A DNA stretch of 5,437 nt from Methanosarcina sp. (GTDB taxonomy: Archaea > Halobacteriota > Methanosarcinia > Methanosarcinales > Methanosarcinaceae): contig DUIO01000298.1 of assembly GCA_013330315.1 (NCBI GenBank), forward strand, positions 1 through 5,437, written 5' to 3'. The notes below the pieces were generated by a model. The model did not search any database. It had not been told where the DNA came from and worked only from the letters and a program-made list of their open reading frames with translations. This document shows, piece by piece, positions 1 to 4,084 of this stretch. A program made the translations under genes and the position numbers. The stretch's first letter is position 1. Every line of letters starts with the position of its first letter.

Positions 1-238
1 CGGAATCCGTGGGTGTGCCCCCTACAGCGTAAGCAGGTATGCCCCCTACATCGGTCTTCGTTATCCTGAGGGGCTCAAAGATAGAGATAGAGCGTCCTAC
101 CCCACTCTGCTGGACAGCAGGAGCCGAAATTGTAACTTCCCCGAGGTCCGAAACGCTGTCAAAAGCGGCTTTCAGACCTGTCGAATAAACACCATCGTCA
201 TTTGTAACAAGGATTTTTGGGACCATCAGCTTTCCCAT
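1..238 (-). CDS. surE: 5'/3'-nucleotidase SurE, N-terminal part (runs off left edge)
   Basis: SurE is a metal-dependent phosphatase that removes phosphate from nucleoside monophosphates in the cytoplasm, and is usually linked to nucleotide salvage or stress survival. The visible 79 codons read MGKLMVPKILVTNDDG at the start, with the diagnostic NDDG metal-binding signature (D14, D15), and then the QQSGVGRSIS loop (S45), which supplies another metal ligand in the family. The frame ends at VGGTPTDS at the window edge; the family is usually about 250-270 residues, so roughly 70% is missing. Two in-frame ATGs compete: 238 (Met1) and 226 (Met5). An in-frame TAA lies a few codons upstream of 238, so no longer start is possible. 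Neither has a strong Shine-Dalgarno sequence. A weak TATA-like stretch on the minus strand near 250-258 would place a transcript start close to 226, so the shorter start is a real alternative. It is divergent from the transporter relic at 467. The family call is very secure; the exact start is not. Confidence 0.93.
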   Translation of the reverse strand, partial: MGKLMVPKILVTNDDGVYSTGLKAAFDSVSDLGEVTISAPAVQQSGVGRSISIFEPLRITKTDVGGIPAYAVGGTPTDS

Positions 239-466
239 AAGTTGCAGGATAATTTAAAATTTATGGAAACGCAACTCTGATTTTACTTCTATGTCGCAGA
301 CGAATGCCTCCCATATCCAAGTTATATTTTATGATAAATATAGAAATAAAAGTAATATATTACAACAATATACTAATAAAAAAACATGTAACTGGGATGA
401 GAATAAACCCTGAAATTCCAGGATAAATGGAGAGATGAGATCTATTCAGGCCTATTTTATTTTTTC
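239..466. other. AT-rich divergent intergenic spacer
   Basis: This spacer separates surE (leftward) from the transporter relic (rightward). It holds no convincing ORF. The core at 320-385 is very AT-rich, with several TATA-like stretches (for example around 352-362 and 369-375) that could have served the rightward gene. A short frame opens at ATG 435 behind a GGAG sequence but stops at 468-470 after 11 codons; it may be the original translation start of the transporter gene, now out of frame with its body. Confidence 0.5.
321..331 (-). promoter_or_regulatory. candidate TATA box for surE
   Basis: On the minus strand this reads TAAAATATAAC, a fair match to an archaeal TATA box. It would start transcription near 297-300 and give surE a leader of about 60 nt, a length common in Methanosarcina. 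It overlaps an inverted repeat (TATATTT at 323-329 and AAATATA at 336-342). A competing weaker box, TTTAAATTA on the minus strand near 250-258, would instead give an almost leaderless message from the ATG at 226. The sequence alone does not decide between them. Confidence 0.3.
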
Positions 467-1052
467 TTGATCAAAGATAAAAAGATCCCTGAAAACCCTA
501 CACCACTGGGATTTACCGGCCTCGGCCTCTCGGCAGCCCTTCTAAGCCTCATTCATATAGGACCTTACCCTGTAGAATAGGACTTTACCCTGTAGACTCG
601 ATGATCGTATCCATGGAAATATTCCTCTGAGACTTTGCTCGGGTCTTTGCAGGCATTATGGCATGGAAGAAGGGACAAGTGTTTTTGGAGGTACGGCGTT
701 CTGTACATTCGGGCTTTTCTGGTCTCTCTTACAGGACTTGATACTTATGCCTTTATTTGGCTGGATTGAAGGCCCTGAGCCGCTGGCATTTGTAGCCTAT
801 CTTTTCCTCTGAGGCGCCTACACCTTCGTCATGTTAATAGCAGCTCTGAAGTTGGGCAGCAAAGCCATAATTTTTGTATTTGTAATCCTTTTCATACTGT
901 TTATACTGCTGGCTATCGTAAACGCGACAGGAAATACAGGCTTACTTGTCATAGCCGGCTATATGGGACTTATCATGGGTCTTGGAGTTCTGTACATCTC
1001 CCTTGGTGAAGTGCTTAACGACGCGTATGGAAGGACAGTTGTTCCTGTCTGA
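467..1052 (+). pseudogene. broken GPR1/FUN34/YaaH-family (acetate uptake type) transporter
   Basis: Intact members are six-helix inner-membrane carriers for acetate/succinate (E. coli SatP; AceP-type proteins in Methanosarcina). Joining three frames rebuilds almost the whole family. Block 1 (about 467-576) carries the signature NPTPLGFTGLGLSAALL. Block 2 (592-674) gives a segment ending VFAGIMAWKKG, matching the family's FAGxxEYKKG. Block 3 (675-1052) gives VFGGTAFCTFGLFW, LILMPLFGW, YLFL-stop-GAYTF, two membrane helices and the typical ending GEVLNDAYGRTVVPV. Lesions are: a 20-bp tandem duplication at 557-596 that shifts frame and creates TAG 578-580; TGA 628-630 where the family has Gly; a one-base loss near 675; and TGA 810-812 replacing the conserved Trp of LWG. 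The rebuilt length, about 190 codons, matches the family. The last 73 codons (831-1052) stay open and begin with ATG, but hold only the last two helices and so are unlikely to transport alone. Family identity is strong; the exact 5' end is uncertain. Confidence 0.9.
557..596 (+). repeat. 20-bp tandem duplication inside the transporter pseudogene
   Basis: Two abutting 20-bp copies (557-576 and 577-596) each begin ATAGGAC and end TTACCCTGTAGA. They differ only at 564 (C) versus 584 (T). Removing one copy restores the reading frame from GPYPV into the next block, so the duplication is a frame-breaking lesion (20 is not a multiple of 3). The single mismatch implies at least one point change after the duplication. 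Confidence 0.9.
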
Positions 1053-1093
1053 GGATAGAAAAACTGGAAGTAGTAAAAGGGAATAAGACAAGC

Positions 1094-1138
1094 AAAAGCA
1101 TAAAATTAAAAGCATAAAATGCAACGGCATAAATGCCG
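1094..1138 (+). repeat. short direct repeat plus perfect palindrome 3' of the transporter relic
   Basis: AAAAGCATAAAAT occurs twice with a 14-bp period (1094-1106 and 1108-1120). It is followed by the perfect palindrome CGGCATAAATGCCG (1125-1138; arms CGGCAT and ATGCCG separated by AA). AAGCAAAAG also occurs on both sides (1090-1098 and 1139-1147). This could be a small RNA structure in the 3' untranslated region or an old regulator site; nothing here identifies a binding protein. Confidence 0.5.
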
Positions 1139-1167
1139 AAGCAAAAGATAAAAACTGAGATAAAACA

Positions 1168-1208
1168 CAGGGCTGTTGTTTAGCATTTGCTCGGCCCTGG
1201 TTCTTTTT
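1168..1208 (+). terminator. hairpin plus T-run terminator for the transporter relic
   Basis: CAGGGCTG (1168-1175) pairs with CGGCCCTG (1192-1199) as an 8-bp stem with one G-U pair and a 16-nt loop. It is followed by TTCTTTTT (1201-1208). The U-rich tail is the main archaeal termination signal and the hairpin adds support. It lies about 115 bp after the transporter stop and probably closes its transcription unit. Confidence 0.55.
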
Positions 1209-1706
1209 AATCTAAGAAACTCTCCTTTCTAGTTGTTAACTTGTTATTTTGGCTCCGGTTAGCTTTTGTAACCCGAGAATCTTTTAAACAGGTGGGGCAT
1301 TGGAAGGTACTTGAACCATCCTGTCAGGATTATTTTTAATTTCAGGCGTTTAAGCCAGTTTTTGAGCAGACTTGAAACAGAACTCTTCTTCTGCAGGCAC
1401 AGATTACACAGCTGAAACAGAATCTGATAGACCTGAGCACTGAAAAAGCATTTTTGCTTCAACTTTGGGGCCTCAGACCTGTAATTCCAATTTTATCAGG
1501 CGTGAATGACCTGTTCAAATCCTGTGACACCAGAAGCAGTAGCAGCATGTCGCTTTAACTGCCCCCAGAATCATGCTTTCCTAGCCTTGCCCGAAACAAT
1601 CCTGCTCTGGAGAGAGCAGATTTCAATCCAAATTCGAAAGGAGGCGGATCTGTATAAACTTAGTTAACTGCAGCTTTAAAGTAAAGCGTTAGAGCAGATT
1701 TCAGTT
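1209..1706. other. gene-poor stretch, no convincing gene
   Basis: No recognisable protein, RNA gene or mobile element is visible. A plus-strand frame is open from 1376 to 1558, and its first half looks coiled-coil-like (LLLQAQITQLKQNL), but it has no start codon and follows an in-frame TGA at 1373-1375. A 67-codon minus-strand ORF (1259-1462) lies opposite and matches nothing I recognise. A 13-bp direct repeat, AGAGCAGATTTCA, occurs at 1613-1625 and 1691-1703. An AGGAGG sequence near 1640 precedes no usable start. The stretch may hold eroded coding sequence, but this is not shown. Confidence 0.5.
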
Positions 1707-2033
1707 TTAGAACACATTTTTGATTGTATATTCATACAGGTGATAAACACTTAAAGAAAACATTATCACCTTCATTGTTAGAAACTCCAGACTATGAAGC
1801 CATTCCCCGACCTCCACAATCGTTTCCGGTTCTACACTTTTCTTTTCTATTACGGTTTTTATGATCTCATGTAAACTCTTTGCTAACATCTTATCGTAAC
1901 CCCACTGATAATGTATTCTATTAGACGTTACCTCAAAGCATTCCCTGTTTGAAAATGCTCTGTGGAGATATTTTTTATCCAACATTGTCTCAAAAGGAGC
2001 CTTCTGTTTGAAGACTTCCTGCATAGCATACAC
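1707..2033 (-). CDS. unrecognised protein or gene remnant
   Basis: I do not recognise this 108-codon ORF. The only upstream start is GTG at 2033, with no Shine-Dalgarno sequence in front of it; an internal ATG lies three codons in. The same frame stays open upstream to TAG at 2097-2099 without any ATG, GTG or TTG, and that extension (about 21 codons, including KKWHFQYGDASLRLRW) also reads like protein. This suggests that the true N-terminus has been lost by deletion or frameshift and that the ORF is the tail of a longer gene. The visible chain is rich in aromatic and charged residues (NRIHYQWGYDKML, EVGEWLHSLEFL) and seems mostly helical, with a hydrophobic stretch near residues 88-100. No signal peptide or metal site is evident. 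It stands alone in a gene-poor region, which fits a transposon or accessory-gene relic, but no transposase motif or terminal repeat is visible. Confidence 0.35.
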   Translation of the reverse strand: MYAMQEVFKQKAPFETMLDKKYLHRAFSNRECFEVTSNRIHYQWGYDKMLAKSLHEIIKTVIEKKSVEPETIVEVGEWLHSLEFLTMKVIMFSLSVYHLYEYTIKNVF

Positions 2034-2509
2034 TATCCAACGTAGTCTTAAAGAGGCATCTCCATATTGAAAATGCCATTTTTTACCCCACCGACTCTAG
2101 CTTTAGAAGCTTGTCATATTAAAACTTGTTGAGCTTGTATAAGAGAATTTTATATGAATACCTGAATAATTTACAGGCTTTTCAATTAACCTTTTAATCA
2201 CGAAGCAGAAAAAAGAAGCTGAGTATTAATAGCAAAAGGAAAGAGACCACAAAAACAGAACAGAACTTAAAACTTCGGGATTGAAAAAAGAGGCCAGCAC
2301 CGGGTGTTTATTCCTGACCTGAATTTGTCATGCAAAATGAGGCCTGAGCGCAGATCTGAGGTAATCAGCCGTTTCTTTTCGTCCTTTATTTTTCCTCCGC
2401 GCCTTAATATTAGAAGAGCGCAAAGATTCGGAAATGTACTCATATTGGCTGTCTCTGGTGCAGAAATCAGTTTAAGAAAGTATATATTACAATTTAAATT
2501 ATTATTTTT
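2034..2509. other. gene-poor stretch upstream of the membrane protease
   Basis: No RNA gene, terminal repeat or recognisable protein is seen. 2100-2290 is A-rich with many stops. 2304-2513 is open on the plus strand from a GTG and overlaps the protease start by four bases, but it has no ribosome-binding site, its sequence resembles no family I know, and its 3' end runs through the promoter of the next gene. A hairpin with one bulged A is possible at 2399-2421 (GCGCCTT with AAG-A-GCGC). The last 35 bp hold the protease promoter. Confidence 0.5.
2474..2489 (+). promoter_or_regulatory. TATA box (with BRE-like bases) of the membrane protease gene
   Basis: TATATAT at 2481-2487 is preceded by purine-rich AGAAAG (2474-2480 region), resembling a BRE. 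Its centre is about 26 bp before the ATG at 2510, the usual archaeal TATA-to-transcription-start distance, so transcription would begin at or within a few bases of the start codon. No Shine-Dalgarno sequence lies in between, which supports a leaderless message. A second AT-rich word, AATTTAAATTAT at 2491-2502, is too close to the start to serve as the box. Confidence 0.5.
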
Positions 2510-3319
2510 ATGAAAAACGAAATCTTTGATCGTCCCTTTTCATTGAAAGTTTATCTGCTAATCATTATCGCGCTTTCATGGCCTTTTCAGATTGCCTACG
2601 CATTTCTCGGGGAAGCCTTTAGACCCCTTCTTTTAATATCAATGATTATGGTCGCTGTCGGCACTTACATTGCCGGCAAGTTCGTGTTCAGGGACGGGTT
2701 TGAAAATGCCGGCTGGCGATGGGGAAAACCCAGGCATTATGTGTACGTATTTGGACTTGCATTATTTTTGTGGGCGTTCCCGAGGATTGTTGAGCAGCTG
2801 CTGGGAATTTACGAAGCCCCCCAAGACATAAGCATCACAACCATTATAGCTGAATTTTTATTTAGCTTTACAATTACGCTCATTCCGGCTTTTAGTGAAG
2901 AATTTGGTTGGCGTGGATATTTGTTGCCTCGTTTATTCACGCGGTACAGTACCCGTTACGCATTGACTCTGCACGGCTTTATCACCTGGGTCTGGCACCT
3001 GCCAGTTTTAGTTGTGATGGGAATGCAAATGGGAACACAAATAAGCGGTAATCCTCTTGTTTCAGTATCGCTTGTTATGATCGTCAGTTTAGTACCAACA
3101 ATTATGCATGCAGTTGTATTTGCCTACATCTGGTCAAGCACGCAGAGTCTGGCTGTATCAACTGTATATCACTCCGCGTTTGATGAGGTCCGTGATACAC
3201 TTGAAGGATCGGTTGGTTTAGGGCCGCTTTCACAAAACTGGCAAATGCTAATCCTTACTGTTTTAGGAATTGCACTATTATGGAAAGCAAAATGGAGAAA
3301 AACAGCTAACTCTGCGTAA
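2510..3319 (+). CDS. CPBP (CAAX/Abi) family intramembrane protease
   Basis: This is a predicted 269-residue multipass membrane protein of the Rce1-like CPBP family, which uses a glutamate/histidine site to cut substrates within or at the membrane. Family members process prenylated proteins in eukaryotes and are linked to bacteriocin self-immunity or processing in bacteria; the archaeal substrate is unknown. The family motifs are in order: SEEFGWRGYLLPRL with E130, E131 and R135 (EExxxR); WVWHLP with H163; and YHSAFD with H221 and D225 (HxxxN/D). Hydrophobic segments lie near residues 13-33, 38-58, 76-96, 109-128, 184-208 and 243-258, and the tail is basic (KAKWRK). The length is normal and all key residues are present, so it is probably active. 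ATG 2510 is the natural start: it precedes the first helix and no longer in-frame start is supported. It ends in tandem stops TAA TAG and stands alone, not in an operon. Family certain, function unknown. Confidence 0.93.
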   Translation: MKNEIFDRPFSLKVYLLIIIALSWPFQIAYAFLGEAFRPLLLISMIMVAVGTYIAGKFVFRDGFENAGWRWGKPRHYVYVFGLALFLWAFPRIVEQLLGIYEAPQDISITTIIAEFLFSFTITLIPAFSEEFGWRGYLLPRLFTRYSTRYALTLHGFITWVWHLPVLVVMGMQMGTQISGNPLVSVSLVMIVSLVPTIMHAVVFAYIWSSTQSLAVSTVYHSAFDEVRDTLEGSVGLGPLSQNWQMLILTVLGIALLWKAKWRKTANSA

Positions 3320-3354
3320 TAGCCTGAAAAAGACAAAATTAAAACAAGCTCTAC

Positions 3355-3388
3355 AATTATAATTCATAAATTCATTTTTTGTATTTTA
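3355..3388 (+). terminator. U-rich terminator candidate after the protease gene
   Basis: An AT-rich segment with a short near-tandem repeat (AATTCAT then AAATTCAT) leads into T6 at 3375-3380 and TTTT shortly after (about 3383-3387), some 55-65 bp past the stop. There is no GC-rich hairpin. Archaeal termination can rely on T-runs alone, so this is a reasonable but weak call. Confidence 0.35.
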
Positions 3389-3444
3389 CCTGCGGGCACA
3401 AAAGTAAAAAAGCATTAGATTAAAGACAAGCCCAAAAAATTGAA

Positions 3445-3854
3445 TTATTGACCCTCTGCCTCCAACCTATTAACAATCCCCAAGCAGATCTTATCCATAA
3501 GTTTCCAGTAGGTTCCGAGCTGTCAATAGATTTCTTCTACAACTTCTTCAAAATTGACGTGATCAGTGATATTCCTGATATTTTCTTTCTCGTCAATCAT
3601 TTCAAGCGCTTGCACTGCTTCTTCTTCACCCATGAGCCCAACCTTGAAAGCTATTTTCATACAGGACTTGGGATATTCACAAACAAATCCTTCATGGACA
3701 CAGAGATAGTCTTTTAGAAGTCTCCAGAAGATTTCGACGCTGCGCTGGAATCTGAGCAAACTGGCATCACGGATAATTGGAGAGTAAGGTTCAGAGAGAA
3801 TTTCGTGGAGGGGGTTAAGGGATTTTTTGTGAGTTCGAGTTTGAGGTTCAAATT
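3445..3854 (-). pseudogene. broken HI0074-type nucleotidyltransferase substrate-binding (HEPN-fold) protein
   Basis: HI0074 proteins are small four-helix HEPN-fold partners of minimal nucleotidyltransferases (HI0073 type), and such pairs behave as toxin-antitoxin modules. Joined frames give about 137 codons, the family size. N-terminal part: LNLKLELTKKSLNPLHEIL, then IIRDASLLRFQRSVEIFWRLLKDYL (conserved RDAxIQRFEFxxExxWKxLKDYL region), EYPKSCMKIAFKVGLM, IRNITDHV and EEVVEEIY. IRNITDHV carries the Rx4H motif of the family (usually RNLTSH). Lesions: the T6 run at 3823-3828 lacks one base, splitting the N-terminus from the body; no ATG or GTG start survives (only TTG at 3851 or 3759); and TGA 3523-3525 interrupts the C-terminus, whose frame continues GTYWKLMDK to TAA 3445-3447. 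No nucleotidyltransferase is visible on either side. The piece 3523-3759 remains open from TTG (78 residues) and might be called a gene, but it would lack both ends of the fold. Confidence 0.82.
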
Positions 3855-3980
3855 TTGCGTTAACTTACTTAAGCAAGGTAATTCTTAAAAGGCCTTACCT
3901 GGATCATATTTGATCAGTATAAAGTGGCCAACCTCCCTGTCAACTATCAATTTCTATCTTTTAACCCGTTTCAGAGCAGT

Positions 3981-3994
3981 GCAAATTTAATATA
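3981..3994 (+). promoter_or_regulatory. TATA box of glyS
   Basis: TTTAATATA at 3986-3994 closely matches the archaeal TATA consensus and is preceded by GCAAA, a plausible BRE. The expected transcription start is near 4015-4020, giving glyS a leader of about 65-70 nt that carries a Shine-Dalgarno sequence. This contrasts with the protease gene, which appears leaderless. Confidence 0.55.
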
Positions 3995-4048
3995 ATGATT
4001 CCCTTTATCCATCTATTATTTCTAACAAATCAAAAATTCACGATTACC

Positions 4049-4076
4049 TGATATCCCCCGATCAATATCACGAGGA
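4049..4076 (+). promoter_or_regulatory. glyS leader hairpin and Shine-Dalgarno site
   Basis: GAGGA at 4072-4076 ends 8 nt before the ATG at 4085, an ideal Shine-Dalgarno site that fixes the glyS start. Directly upstream, TGATAT (4049-4054) can pair with ATATCA (4065-4070) around a 10-nt loop. The stem is short and AU-rich, so any effect on translation is speculative; the Shine-Dalgarno call is strong. Confidence 0.6.
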
Positions 4077-4084
4077 CTTATAAA

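Larger units (their letters stand above)
3868..4084. other. glyS upstream region
   Basis: This spacer lies between the HI0074-type relic (leftward) and glyS (rightward). It has an inverted repeat GATCA-TATT-TGATC (3902-3915) beside a minus-strand TATA-like CTTTATACTG (3915-3924) that may have driven the relic. The glyS promoter, a small leader hairpin and a ribosome-binding site follow. No ORF or RNA gene is recognised. Confidence 0.5.

Noticed and set aside
16..50. 11-bp direct repeat (TGCCCCCTACA at 16-26 and 40-50)
   Set aside because: Both copies lie inside surE and encode the two VGG turns of GGIPAYAVGGTP, so coding constraint explains them.
810..812. Possible TGA recoding (Trp or selenocysteine) in the transporter
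   Set aside because: TGA replaces a conserved Trp by a single G-to-A change, but the gene also has a frame-breaking duplication and another indel, and no SECIS-like element or Sec use is expected in Methanosarcina; decay explains it.
942..1130. Minus-strand ORF over the 3' end of the transporter relic
   Set aside because: It is antisense to the conserved C-terminal helices of the transporter family and has no ribosome-binding site.
1613..1703. AGAGCAGATTTCA direct repeat as possible mobile-element ends or a CRISPR pair
   Set aside because: Only two 13-bp copies 78 bp apart, with no target duplication, no terminal inversion and no further units.
2304..2513. GTG-started ORF overlapping the protease start by four bases (ATGA)
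   Set aside because: The overlap looks operon-like, but there is no ribosome-binding site, no recognisable protein, and the frame runs through the protease TATA box.
3448..3717. Plus-strand ORF opposite the HI0074-type relic
   Set aside because: The opposite strand carries clear family similarity; this frame is its shadow.
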